DNA from: Antarctobacter heliothermus
Lineage (GTDB): Bacteria; Pseudomonadota; Alphaproteobacteria; Rhodobacterales; Rhodobacteraceae
DNA length: 64,000 bases
Assembly: GCF_900188425.1 (NCBI RefSeq)
Contig: NZ_FZON01000010.1
Coordinates: forward strand, 51,195 to 115,194
Reading direction: 5' to 3'
Numbering within the stretch: position 1 is the first letter of the stretch; each line of letters begins with the position of its first letter. The position numbers and the translations under genes are program-made. Positions 8,626 through 16,102 of the stretch are shown piece after piece. The notes below the pieces were generated by a model. That model saw only the letters and a program-made list of their open reading frames with translations. It had not been told where the DNA came from and ran no database searches.

Positions 8626-9774
8626 TCAAACAGCATCAACTGGGCCGGGGATTGGGCCTCGCCCGATGGCCGCCAGATCCACGGGCCCGAGGCCGTGGGC
8701 AGCTGCGAGAGTGCGCCACGCATGTGCTGCTGCCAGTGGATGAACTCCGTTGCCGAGCAGGCGCAGAGCGCGTGCCCGATAGGCCAGCCCATCAGCCATC
8801 CGACAAAGAGCGGGTTCAGCCGCCGCCGTGCCCGGGCTTTCAGGGTCCGCCGCGAGACGACCCGCCCATGCGAGGCAATCATCGAAGCCCACAGCGGGCG
8901 CGAGATCGGGGCATGCATCGAGGGCCGCACGCCAGGCGTGGTGGTCGCTGGGGCCGGGCGGGTGAAGCCCTGCTCCGCCCGGTAATGCAGGATATCCATC
9001 CGGGACTTGCCATCGGTGCGGGTGATGCTGGCCTCGCTCGACCCCTTCCAGTTCTGTGCGGCCGGGGTCGGCCATTGTGCCGCCTGCGCGGGCAAGGGCG
9101 GGGTGCCGCCCGAGCCATAACTCTGGCCCGGCCCACCCTTCGCGCCATCGGTGGCTTTCGGCGTCGACCAGTTCCTGATGCCCAGCGCCAGCGCTTCCGC
9201 CTTCCGGGTGAAATCGCTGTTGCCAGCCGGGTTGTAGCTGGACGTGCCGGGATGTAGGCTCATCGGTGTGGGCCAGGATGAAGATCCGCAGCCGCTGGTG
9301 CGGCGCGCCAATTTCTGCCGCGCTGAACAGGCCCGCCGCAGGCGTGTAGCCCATGTCCCAAAGCTCTCGCAGCACGGTCTCAAGGCCGAGGGTGACGTGA
9401 CCGGGCACGTTCTCGAGGAAGACCCACTCGGGCGCGCACTCTCGGATAACCCGGGCGACCTCTGGCCAGAGGTGGCGCGGGTCGTCTGCCCCGCCGCGTT
9501 TGCCCGCGGCGCTGAAGGGCTGGCAGGGATATCCTGCGAGGACGATGTCGAAGGCTCCGAGGAATGGCCTGGCGTCGAATGAACGCAGGTCGTCCCAGAT
9601 TGGCGCAAGTGCAAAATACCCGGCGCGCTGGGCGGCGATGAGGACAGCGCGGGGCCAGTCCTCCCATTCGACGAAGACGCGGGTGTGATAGCCGGGCTCG
9701 GCGAGCATGAGGCCCAGATCAAGGCCTCCGCCGCCTGCGCAGAGGGACAATCCGTGCCGGGGACGAAGCACCAT
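8626..9774 (-). CDS. Phage-type DNA cytosine-5 methyltransferase (dual-frame 3' half)
   Basis: The Dcm-type methylase has motif I LSLCAGGGGLDLG at the N-terminus, motif IV GYPCQPFSAAGKR with catalytic Cys84, motif VI FLENVPGH near 119 and motif X LGNGVHPLAAAHAWRTL near the C-terminus, all in this frame. Start ATG 9774; GTG 9783 would overlap the upstream stop as GTGA. A second frame (stop at 8610, open up to 9779) also reads like a methylase C-terminus over 8610-9257, with WPTPAAQNWKG and LNPLFVGWLMGWPIG, and it ends in an ATGA overlap with the next gene. The true C-terminus is therefore uncertain. It would protect phage DNA from host restriction. Confidence 0.85.
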   Translation of the reverse strand: MVLRPRHGLSLCAGGGGLDLGLMLAEPGYHTRVFVEWEDWPRAVLIAAQRAGYFALAPIWDDLRSFDARPFLGAFDIVLAGYPCQPFSAAGKRGGADDPRHLWPEVARVIRECAPEWVFLENVPGHVTLGLETVLRELWDMGYTPAAGLFSAAEIGAPHQRLRIFILAHTDEPTSRHVQLQPGWQQRFHPEGGSAGAGHQELVDAESHRWREGWAGPELWLGRHPALARAGGTMADPGRTELEGVERGQHHPHRWQVPDGYPALPGGAGLHPPGPSDHHAWRAALDACPDLAPAVGFDDCLAWAGRLAADPESPGTAAAEPALCRMADGLAYRARALRLLGNGVHPLAAAHAWRTLAAAHGLGPVDLAAIGRGPIPGPVDAV

Positions 9775-9779
9775 GCCAT

Positions 9780-10739
9780 TCACAGCACCCCTCGCTGGCG
9801 CAACCGGTCTGTGGTCACCAGTCCCCGCGCCAGCATCGCCCCGCACATGGCGTTGCTGATCATGCTCGGGGGCAGAAACTTGTCCGAGTTGACGATGTCC
9901 GCATAGAATTTTGCCAGTTCATCCGGGTTAAGCACCGGCTTGACTTGGGGCTTGCGGCTGCGCTTGGCGTTGCGACCAATGCCACTTGCGGCAGCTTGCG
10001 CATCGCGCTGGGCCGCGCGTTCCATGAGCCGATCGAGCGCCTTGGGGCCATCGGGCGGATTGGGATGATCGGCCCGGCTCTCGGTCGCCACCTCGATGAT
10101 ACGATCTTCGGTCAGCCCGAGATCATCGATCCAGCGCTGGACGTGCAGCTTGGCGGGCCAGCCCTGCCACCAGGCGGGCAGCTTGGCGTTGGCAGCGAAG
10201 CCAAGTGCTGTGAGCAGCTCTGCAAAATAATCATCCGAAACTTTCGCGCGTGCGTCCTCTTCCTCCTTTACAGGTTTACTTAAGGGTTCTCTTACAAGGT
10301 TAGTCTCCGGATTCCGGAGATGGCTTTGGGCAAAATCCGGAGATGGGATTGGCGAAAACCCGGAGATGGCCCCATGTCCGGAATCCGGAGTTGGGTTGTC
10401 GTCATGTTCTTTCTCCGTTCCCGAAATCCCGTCTCCGGTTTCCGGAGTTGGCTCTTGTGGGAATCCTTCCTCGAACCCCAGGATGTAGCGGGTGGCCTGA
10501 CGCTTGTGGGTGCGGGGGGCATGCACGCGGACGCGGTGGATCAGACGCAATTCCTCGAGTTTGGCCAGATGCGCGTTCAGCGCCGAGATCGACATTTCTG
10601 CATCGTCGGCCAGCCGCGCCTGTGTCGGGAAGCAGCCGAAATCCGGGTTGTGCCGGTCGCAGAGGAACCAGAGCACGATCTTGGTGGCGGGTTTCAGCCC
10701 GCGTTGCTGGATGGCCCAGACTGTTGCCTTGTGGCTCAT
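9780..10739 (-). CDS. Winged-helix prophage protein, replication-type
   Basis: The 319-aa protein starts at ATG 10739, overlapping the upstream stop by ATGA. Residues about 1-90 form a helix-turn-helix domain (KIVLWFLCDRHNPDFGCFPT then ARLADDAEMSISALNAHLAK), as in phage replication initiators and primosome-loader-like proteins. The middle is low-complexity and rich in Pro, Ser and Asp, with repeated PETGDGIS/SGFSPIPSPDF-like stretches. The C-terminal part is helical. It probably binds the phage origin or an operator; DNA binding is well supported by the fold pattern, replication is inferred from position between nuclease and methylase. Confidence 0.72.
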   Translation of the reverse strand: MSHKATVWAIQQRGLKPATKIVLWFLCDRHNPDFGCFPTQARLADDAEMSISALNAHLAKLEELRLIHRVRVHAPRTHKRQATRYILGFEEGFPQEPTPETGDGISGTEKEHDDNPTPDSGHGAISGFSPIPSPDFAQSHLRNPETNLVREPLSKPVKEEEDARAKVSDDYFAELLTALGFAANAKLPAWWQGWPAKLHVQRWIDDLGLTEDRIIEVATESRADHPNPPDGPKALDRLMERAAQRDAQAAASGIGRNAKRSRKPQVKPVLNPDELAKFYADIVNSDKFLPPSMISNAMCGAMLARGLVTTDRLRQRGVL

Positions 10740-11131
10740 GGCGCGACCCTCCGCACCGTAAGCTGCGCGCGGCTGGTGAAGCCGTTGTCCGCCAGCGCGC
10801 CCAGCGCGTCGTCGAGTGAGCGCACCAGCGCCCAGCCAAACCCCTGCGCAAGGACCGCGTCGCGAAACGCCTCCTGATCTGGGCTCAGCCGCCCCTTGAG
10901 CGACTTCAGCTCCAGGAACAGAACGCGGCTGTCGCAAAGTATCACTAGGTCCGCAAAGCCCGGATGAACGCCCATGCCCACCAGGATAGCCTGGCGCTTT
11001 GCACCGCGCGGGCCCGGCTCGGTCACCTCATTTGCGCAATGGTGGATGATGGCAGTTTTTGGCAGCGCGAACTTCAGCGCGGTGACCACGCTTCGCTGCA
11101 GATCGGACTCGGGGGTGCTGCGGCGCTTCAT
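10736..11131 (-). CDS. VRR-NUC domain nuclease
   Basis: The 131-aa PD-(D/E)XK fold protein carries the core HPGFADLVILCDSRVLFLELK, with catalytic Asp and the E-x-K pair, followed by LSPDQEAFRDAV, characteristic of small stand-alone VRR-NUC proteins found in phage. It would cleave branched DNA or assist recombination or packaging. The ATG at 11131 overlaps the preceding stop (ATGA), and its own stop overlaps the next start in the same way, so the genes are translationally coupled. Confidence 0.85.
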   Translation of the reverse strand: MKRRSTPESDLQRSVVTALKFALPKTAIIHHCANEVTEPGPRGAKRQAILVGMGVHPGFADLVILCDSRVLFLELKSLKGRLSPDQEAFRDAVLAQGFGWALVRSLDDALGALADNGFTSRAQLTVRRVAP

Positions 11132-11397
11132 TGGTGCACCTCGGGATCGGGCCGGTGACGCCCAGCGCGGCCGGGCGATTTGGCGTCAATGACCACGAGC
11201 AGGATCCGCGCGTCTTCGCGCTCCGTCGGCGTCTCGCCGTGCTGGACCAGCACATTGCAGGCCAGCCGCAGCAGGTGGTCGGAATGGTTCACAACATCGG
11301 CCACGACGATGCGCGCCTCGCGTAAACGTTCGTCGATCCAGTCCTTGCGCACTTGGTTGCATTGAGTGGAGTGGGGACGGTGGCGGAACAGGTTCAT
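11128..11397 (-). CDS. Small prophage protein of unknown function
   Basis: The 89-aa protein begins at ATG 11397 inside an ATGA overlap with the HTH gene and ends in an ATGA overlap with the nuclease gene. That context supports it being real despite its size. The sequence is helical and charged (DWIDERLREARIVVADVVNH, then a segment ending DARILLVVIDAKSPG). I recognise no domain. Confidence 0.6.
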   Translation of the reverse strand: MNLFRHRPHSTQCNQVRKDWIDERLREARIVVADVVNHSDHLLRLACNVLVQHGETPTEREDARILLVVIDAKSPGRAGRHRPDPEVHQ

Positions 11398-11669
11398 TTC
11401 CGTCCCCGGTTCGTTTGCACAGCGCGCGCCGCGGCCGCGGCATGGCCTTGCTCCTGCGCCAGCAGCCACGCTCGCACAGTCTCCCGACGGTAGAGCACCT
11501 TGCGCCCAACCCGCGTCCGGGCAGGGCCAATGCGCCGCGCGTCCCAGCGTCCAAGTGTTTCCGTGGTCAGGTTAAGCTCTGCTGCCAGTTCGGTGCGGGT
11601 CATCCAGTCCGACAGTATTGGCCTGACGTTGTCGTCATCCAATCTGTCGGCTAATTCGAGGTCAGACAT
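11394..11669 (-). CDS. AlpA/excisionase-like helix-turn-helix protein
   Basis: The 91-aa MerR/AlpA-type winged helix has the core WMTRTELAAELNLTTETLGR then WDARRIGPARTRVGRKVLYR, matching small phage DNA-binding proteins that act as excisionases or integrase activators. ATG 11669 is chosen because AAGGAG lies at proper spacing; ATG 11675 would leave no spacer. It is the first gene of the coupled minus-strand operon. Its upstream region carries a 52-nt element nearly repeated upstream of the integrase, which suggests shared control. Confidence 0.75.
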   Translation of the reverse strand: MSDLELADRLDDDNVRPILSDWMTRTELAAELNLTTETLGRWDARRIGPARTRVGRKVLYRRETVRAWLLAQEQGHAAAAARAVQTNRGRK

Positions 11670-11731
11670 CTGCATCTCCTTGCGAAACCCGGGGTTTGTC
11701 CCCAGGCCTGCGAAGAAAGCAGACGCAACCC

Positions 11732-11783
11732 ACCGGAATTTAGGAATAAACCGGAATAAATAGCCGGATGAATATTCCGGGTG
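11732..11783 (-). repeat. 52-nt CCGGAAT element, copy 1 (upstream of HTH operon)
   Basis: It contains CCGGAATTTAGGAA, then ACCGGAATAAAT, and ends in ATATTCCGG, so it has direct and inverted copies of CCGGAAT. By hand alignment 39 of 52 positions match 14201-14252. It lies 62 bp upstream of the HTH gene start and probably binds a phage regulator, excisionase or host factor. Confidence 0.65.
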
Positions 11784-11787
11784 ACTT

Positions 11788-11800
11788 AACTCAATGAGTT
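11788..11800. promoter_or_regulatory. Palindrome AACTCAATGAGTT
   Basis: Six-base arms around one central base form a near-perfect operator-like palindrome just beyond the CCGGAAT element, in the divergent region of the prophage. No matching second copy was noticed. Confidence 0.4.
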
Positions 11801-12232
11801 ATGCGATTTCCGAGGTGGGCCAGCCGTGGCTGGGCACGGCGCACGAAAGGGAATCGCTCAGGAGCATCGACCACATTCCGACACATATGCTTACCAACAA
11901 TGGATCGAGCTCGCGTTTTGGCCGCCTGCACTGTGTTGAATTGCAGCTCGAGTGATTGGCACATGGATCGAGGCTTAGCCAAGCACATTGATCGCGCGAT
12001 GCGATAGTTCGCAGTGATTTATTCTACCCAAGGACGATTGTGTGCGTCCGATCTGGAGGTTGTACCTCGAGCCATCACGCACTGCACAAGAGTTACTAAC
12101 CGCAGCGTGGAGCAAAGCGGTTCGATCAAATTCGGGATTGGGCCGGTATCGCATGGCGCGAACCGGCGCGCAGATCCCGCGATGCTTTGACTTGCCGAGC
12201 GCATCGGCGTCGCGGAACACGAGGAAACTGAT

Positions 12233-12847
12233 ATGCCAAAAATATCGAAGGCATTTTTCTATCTGACCGAACTACCGTCTCGCTGGGGGCGCAGCCTCTC
12301 CGAGATAGGAGGCTGGGCGCTTGCTGGCCGTTTGAACCTGATGGTGCCTATCTCGCCGGTGAAATACGGCGATCAGACGCTCACTGGGATCGTTCACGTC
12401 CCCGCTGAGGATGTCGCGCGATTGTTTCAACCAGATAATCCAGCTCACTATGCATGCGCAGTCTTGCGCTTCATACCGGGAGACGCGCTTGCGCCGATTC
12501 ACGTGACGGAGCCCTCAGGTGGCATCGAGCTCCGACTGGGCGATTTGCTGCTCGATGCTGAAGAGATCAGTGAATTTGAGCAGGTCAACGATCTGCTGAG
12601 CATCGGAAGGCGCAAGGCACAGATCAAGGCTGGCCAGGGCCGTCCGGCTGTTTACGAATGGGAGGACATGCTGGTGGATGTGGTGATCGATCTTGTAGCG
12701 AAAGGGTTGCCACCAAGGCAGGAAGATTTCGTCCAGCTGATCCTCGATTGGTTCACCGAAAACAGCGCGGACGGCAAGGTCCCGGACGTCAGCACGGCGC
12801 GGAAACGCTGTGCACGGATCTGGTGGCGCCTACAGGATCGGCTCTGA
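12233..12847 (+). CDS. Element-borne protein of unknown function
   Basis: The 204-aa soluble protein starts at ATG 12233 with GAGGA upstream. The N-terminal half is beta-rich (TLTGIVHVPAEDVARLF, GIELRLGDLLL). The C-terminal half is helical and ends in a basic Trp-containing helix (TARKRCARIWWRLQDRL), which resembles the C-termini of small phage DNA-associated proteins. It stands alone on the plus strand, convergent with the integrase (22-bp gap). I do not recognise a family. Confidence 0.65.
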   Translation: MPKISKAFFYLTELPSRWGRSLSEIGGWALAGRLNLMVPISPVKYGDQTLTGIVHVPAEDVARLFQPDNPAHYACAVLRFIPGDALAPIHVTEPSGGIELRLGDLLLDAEEISEFEQVNDLLSIGRRKAQIKAGQGRPAVYEWEDMLVDVVIDLVAKGLPPRQEDFVQLILDWFTENSADGKVPDVSTARKRCARIWWRLQDRL

Positions 12848-12869
12848 TTAATCCCACAGAGGGCTGCGG

Positions 12870-14129
12870 TCATGCAGTCCTCGACTCTTCATCGCGGGAA
12901 TGCACAAGTTTTGGCCCGGCACCAATGATGCTGGCGACGGCGTTGACGCCTTCCCTCAACGGCGAATCCATCAGATGGGCATAGCGCTGGGTCGTGGTCA
13001 TCTGGGTATGCCCCAGAAGCCGACCAATCATTTCTAGCGAGGCGCCGCCGCTCACCAAGAGCGACGCAAAGGTATGACGCAGATCATGGATGCGCACCCC
13101 TTCGATTTCGGCTTCCTTCTGCATCTTGAGCCAGAACCGGCGGATTTCCTTTACCGGTTGGCCCGGCGTGTCGCCCGAAAACAGCCAGGGACAACCTTTG
13201 GGGACTATCAGCCGCTGTTGCCGAACGAGCTGCGCGACCTCGGCGGAAATCGGGATGCGGTGTATTTTGCGCTGCTTTGTCGTTGCGGCGGGCTTGGACC
13301 AGCTGCCAAATTCCAGATTGAAATCCTCGAACCGTGCCGTGCGCACCTCACCCACACGTGCGCCGGTGAGCATGCACATGCGAATCACTGCCGCACCACG
13401 CTGGTCTTGTGCGCGCTCCAGTGCTTCTGCGAGACGCTTGATCTCTTTAAGGCTGAGGAACCGCTCACGGCTATTTTCTGGCCGCTCGTAGAATTTCTGT
13501 GCCGGGTTGTCGCTGCGCATTTCCCACTCAATCGCAAGATTGAACATCTTGCGCAGCACCTGCCCGAGTCGATTGGCGCGAATGGGCGTCGATTTTACAC
13601 CTTGCAGCTTGCGCGCTCGATTGTTCGGCTTCTTCTTGTGCGGGCGCGCCCGACCCTTGGCGACTTCGTTGAGCAGCAGCGCGACATCCTGTTTCGTAAC
13701 TTCCGTCACGAGCTTCGTTCCCCAGGCGGGCTCCACCATCTTGCGCATCATCGACGTGTGGTCGGCCTGCGAGCGTGGTGCCAGACGTGGCAGATGTTCC
13801 ACAATATAGCGATCAATCAAGTCGCACACCGTGGGCGACGTCCGCTGCAGATCACGCGCGGTATGGGGGTCGATCCCTGCATCAACCTGTCGTCTCAGTT
13901 CTTTCGCCCGATCGCGCGCGGCAACGACTGTCCACTCTGGCCACGGGCCGATGCGATAGCGCCGCTGCCGCCCGTTGATCCGGTAGTCCATCGTGAAGGC
14001 GCGGCTGCCCGAACGATAAATACGGATCGCGAAGCCTGCTATTTCATTGTCGAAAATCAGATAGTCGCGCCCGGGCTTTGGTGTCGCATCCCGAACGGTT
14101 TTCTCATTCAATTTCAATCGACTGCTCAT
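12870..14129 (-). CDS. P4-type tyrosine integrase
   Basis: The 419-aa site-specific recombinase starts at ATG 14129 (AGGAG six bases upstream); the longer ATG 14177 lacks this. The N-terminal arm-binding region of DUF4102 type (DYLIFDNEIAGFAIRIY) is followed by a core-binding domain and the catalytic domain. Catalytic residues are Arg258 (TGARVGEV), His348 and Arg351 (HDLRHT), His374 (LGHTQ) and nucleophile Tyr383 (TQRYAHL), so it appears intact. It would recombine at the tRNA-fMet site found at 15971-16017. The IS element now lies between gene and site. Confidence 0.95.
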   Translation of the reverse strand: MSSRLKLNEKTVRDATPKPGRDYLIFDNEIAGFAIRIYRSGSRAFTMDYRINGRQRRYRIGPWPEWTVVAARDRAKELRRQVDAGIDPHTARDLQRTSPTVCDLIDRYIVEHLPRLAPRSQADHTSMMRKMVEPAWGTKLVTEVTKQDVALLLNEVAKGRARPHKKKPNNRARKLQGVKSTPIRANRLGQVLRKMFNLAIEWEMRSDNPAQKFYERPENSRERFLSLKEIKRLAEALERAQDQRGAAVIRMCMLTGARVGEVRTARFEDFNLEFGSWSKPAATTKQRKIHRIPISAEVAQLVRQQRLIVPKGCPWLFSGDTPGQPVKEIRRFWLKMQKEAEIEGVRIHDLRHTFASLLVSGGASLEMIGRLLGHTQMTTTQRYAHLMDSPLREGVNAVASIIGAGPKLVHSRDEESRTA

Positions 14130-14200
14130 GCGAGCTCCTGTCTTGGACCTGACATAAGGCGTAGAATCGCGCCTCAATCAAGTTCAAGCACGGCGGCTGC

Positions 14201-14252
14201 TCCGGAATTCAGGAACATACCGGAATAAATGTGGCAAGGATTATTCCGGATG
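14201..14252 (-). repeat. 52-nt CCGGAAT element, copy 2 (upstream of integrase)
   Basis: It shows CCGGAATTCAGGAA, ACCGGAATAAAT and TTATTCCGG in the same order and spacing as copy 1 at 11732-11783. It lies 72 bp upstream of the integrase start. A shared regulator or excisionase-binding role is inferred from the position of both copies. Confidence 0.65.
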
Positions 14253-14356
14253 GAGTGTCATCGACCCGGCCTGCTTGGGCGCAGCCTGAAACGTTGCACA
14301 GTTCCTCCCCAAGGCCGTAGAGGGCGAGGATGTCGTTAGGGCGAGAAGCGGAAGAG
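14253..14356. other. Non-coding stretch between integrase promoter and IS element
   Basis: No gene is seen. The last bases before the IS, CGGAAGAG, resemble GCGAAGAG just after its right end and may be an imperfect target duplication. Confidence 0.4.
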
Positions 14357-15734
14357 GGTAGCGTCCGAGGACGTGGTGTAATTTCATCGGCGCGGCCGGT
14401 GTAGAGTGAGGTGGCCATCGAGGTGTATGATTGAGGTGGAGTTTCGACGCTTCAACCACGAACCACACGGAGACCCCGATGACCAAGACCAACATGGACC
14501 TGTCCGAGCTCATGGCCAAGCACGATCAGGGCGATTTACTGCGCAGCATTGCTGAGGCAGTCCTACAACTGATGATGGAGGCCGATGTCGATGGCTTGAT
14601 CGGTGCCGGACGGCACGAGCGTGCTGAGCAACGCACGACTTGGCGGAACGGTCATCGCGACCGGTCCCTCGAAACCCGGCTCGGGACTTTGAACCTGAAG
14701 GTGCCCAAGCTGCGGCAGGGCAGCTACTTTCCGGGCTTTCTCGAAGCCCGCAAGACCTCTGAGCAGGCCCTTGTGGCCGTGATACAGGAGGCGTGGATCA
14801 GCGGCGTCTCGACCCGCAAGGTCGACGATCTGGTGCAGGCGATGGGGCTGAGCGGCATTTCCAAGAGCACCGTCTCGAAGCTGTGCAAAGACATTGATGA
14901 ACGGGTCGGCGAGTTTCTGAACCGACCGCTCAAGGGCGACTGGCCCTATGTCTGGCTTGATGCCACCTATCTCAAGCAGCGCCAGGGAGGCCGCATAGTA
15001 TCAGTCGCGGCCATAATAGCCGTAGCCGCCAACACAGAAGGCCGCAGGGAGATCATCGGACTGGGGATCGGCCCCTCGGAGGCAGAGACGTTCTGGACGG
15101 GCTTTCTGAGGTCGCTCAAGGCTCGTGGTCTCGACGGAGTAAAGCTTGTGATCAGCGACGCGCATACTGGCTTGAAAGGGGCGATCTCACGGGTCTTCGA
15201 GGCAACATGGCAGCGGTGCCGCGTTCACTGGATGCGCAACGCCCTGGCCCATGTCTCGAAGGGCCAGCACACGGTCGTGGCCGCCGCGATCCGCCAGGCT
15301 TTCGAGCAGCCGGACCGCATTCACGCCGCAGAAACCTGGCATCGCGTGGCGGATCAGGTGCGCTCCCGCTGGCCCAAGCTCGCCGATCTCATGGACGCCA
15401 GCGAGCATGATGTGCTGGCCTACATGTCCTTCCCGCGCCAGCACCGCACCAAGTTGCACAGCACCAACCCGATCGAGCGCCTCAACAAGGAGGTCAAACG
15501 CCGCGCTGATGTGGTTGGGATCTTCCCGAACGAAGCGTCGATCATGCGCCTGATCGGAGCGGTCCTCTTCGAGCAGAATGACGAATGGCAGACCTCCAGC
15601 CGCTACATGATGGTCGAGGCATTCGCCCAGATCGACAAGGAGGAGATCGACCCACTTCTCAGCATAACCACGAAAGCCGCCTGATCATGCCCTCAGGCCA
15701 TCTCGCAATTTACACCACCTTGACGGACGTGACC
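14357..15734 (+). mobile_element. IS256-family insertion sequence
   Basis: About 1.38 kb. The left end GGTAGCGTCC...GTGGTGTAATTT and the inverted right end GGTCACGTCC...GTGGTGTAAATT form imperfect inverted repeats of about 28 bp flanking one transposase gene. The flanks CGGAAGAG and GCGAAGAG may be a decayed 8-bp duplication. It sits between the integrase gene and the attachment site, so it arrived after integration or travels with the element. Ends are estimated by eye. Confidence 0.75.
14479..15684 (+). CDS. IS256-family transposase
   Basis: The 401-aa Mutator-type DDE transposase starts at ATG 14479. Catalytic residues are seen in VWLDATYLK (first Asp), LVISDAHTGLKGA (second Asp) and NPIERLNKEVKRR (Glu). 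The CRVHWMRNAL segment is typical of the family. An N-terminal extension from 14431 is possible but unlikely, because MTKTNMDLSELMAKHDQG is the usual start. The frame is intact and full-length (family 390-410 aa), so the element may be active. Confidence 0.95.
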   Translation: MTKTNMDLSELMAKHDQGDLLRSIAEAVLQLMMEADVDGLIGAGRHERAEQRTTWRNGHRDRSLETRLGTLNLKVPKLRQGSYFPGFLEARKTSEQALVAVIQEAWISGVSTRKVDDLVQAMGLSGISKSTVSKLCKDIDERVGEFLNRPLKGDWPYVWLDATYLKQRQGGRIVSVAAIIAVAANTEGRREIIGLGIGPSEAETFWTGFLRSLKARGLDGVKLVISDAHTGLKGAISRVFEATWQRCRVHWMRNALAHVSKGQHTVVAAAIRQAFEQPDRIHAAETWHRVADQVRSRWPKLADLMDASEHDVLAYMSFPRQHRTKLHSTNPIERLNKEVKRRADVVGIFPNEASIMRLIGAVLFEQNDEWQTSSRYMMVEAFAQIDKEEIDPLLSITTKAA

Positions 15735-15970
15735 GCGAAGAGCGCGGTGTGTGACAGACAGTTTGCCACTTGTCCCAATCCGATTATCGTGATCATCATC
15801 GGTCGAGTTTACGTCAGCAATACGTCAACCAACGTATCACATGCCATTACCTGCCGGTGCCGCCTTAACACCGCGAAACACGATGAATGTCGTGAGCCGG
15901 ATCGGCGTAATTTCAAAGGCTTGTGGCTAAGTGCTTGAAAATAAAATAGTAATTGGAAACAAGGGGTTGT
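15735..15970. other. Gene-free stretch between IS and attachment site
   Basis: No coding sequence is seen. It carries direct repeats TACGTCA at 15810 and 15821 and ACGTATCA at 15832, about 11 bp apart, which could be integrase arm-type sites about 140 bp from the core. The AT-rich run before 15970 is also in keeping with an attachment region. Confidence 0.45.
15810..15839 (+). repeat. Tandem TACGTCA repeats, 11-bp spacing
   Basis: TACGTCA-gcaa-TACGTCA-acca-ACGTATCA repeats at helical spacing on the element side of the tRNA fragment. Phage integrases bind similar short direct repeats as arm sites. Function is inferred only from position. Confidence 0.4.
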
Positions 15971-16017
15971 GGCTCATAACCTGAAGGTCGTAGGTTCAAA
16001 TCCTACCCCCGCAACCA
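15971..16017 (+). tRNA. 3' fragment of initiator tRNA-Met (element attachment site)
   Basis: From GGCTCATAACC on, the sequence matches the end of an alphaproteobacterial initiator tRNA: anticodon loop CTCATAA (CAU), variable GAAGGTCG, T-arm GTAGGTTCAAATCCTAC, acceptor CCCCGCA and encoded ACCA. The 5' half, including D-arm and 5' acceptor strand, is missing, and the 5' anticodon strand no longer pairs. This is the duplicated tRNA 3' end left by a tyrosine-integrase insertion. The functional copy should be at the element's other end, outside the window. Confidence 0.85.
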
Positions 16018-16035
16018 AACTTTCTACAAGATACC

Positions 16036-16075
16036 AAACACTTGGGCCGCCCTCTGGGCGGCTTTTGTGTTTTTG
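16036..16075 (+). terminator. Rho-independent terminator after the tRNA-fMet fragment
   Basis: GCCGCCC (16046-16052), loop TCT and GGGCGGC (16056-16062) form a perfect stem followed by TTTTGTGTTTTT, with flanking AACAC/GTGTT extending it. It is probably the original tRNA-fMet terminator, now separated from the intact gene by the inserted element. Confidence 0.85.
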
Positions 16076-16102
16076 GTCACTCATAATGTCCGAATTGGGC
16101 GC

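Larger units (their letters stand above)
11670..12232. promoter_or_regulatory. Divergent control region of the prophage
   Basis: About 560 bases separate the minus-strand HTH operon from a plus-strand gene. Short open frames here overlap one another and look unnatural, so I call no gene. It contains the CCGGAAT-rich 52-nt element (11732-11783) and the short palindrome AACTCAATGAGTT. This is where a phage repressor/operator switch would be expected, though no repressor gene is seen next to it. Confidence 0.5.
1..16017. mobile_element. Right part of an integrated prophage-type element at tRNA-fMet
   Basis: The right edge is marked by a partial initiator tRNA-Met 3' end (15971-16017). Inside it are a tyrosine integrase, an AlpA-like HTH gene, a VRR-NUC nuclease, a winged-helix protein, a phage-type cytosine methylase and a ParB-domain methylase, all on the minus strand and mostly with 4-nt overlaps. 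An exopolysaccharide cassette (1719-7816) and an IS256-family element (about 14357-15734) lie within it. The left end is outside the window, so structural genes (terminase, capsid, tail) cannot be seen. It could be an intact prophage, a remnant or a phage-derived island. The integration site is seen; the class of element is inferred. Confidence 0.75.

Noticed and set aside
13074..14228. 384-codon plus-strand frame
   Set aside because: It lies fully antisense to the integrase, whose catalytic residues are all present; the composition is that of a shadow frame.
14241..14519. 92-codon minus-strand frame spanning the left IS end
   Set aside because: It crosses the inverted repeat and the transposase start; low-complexity sequence.
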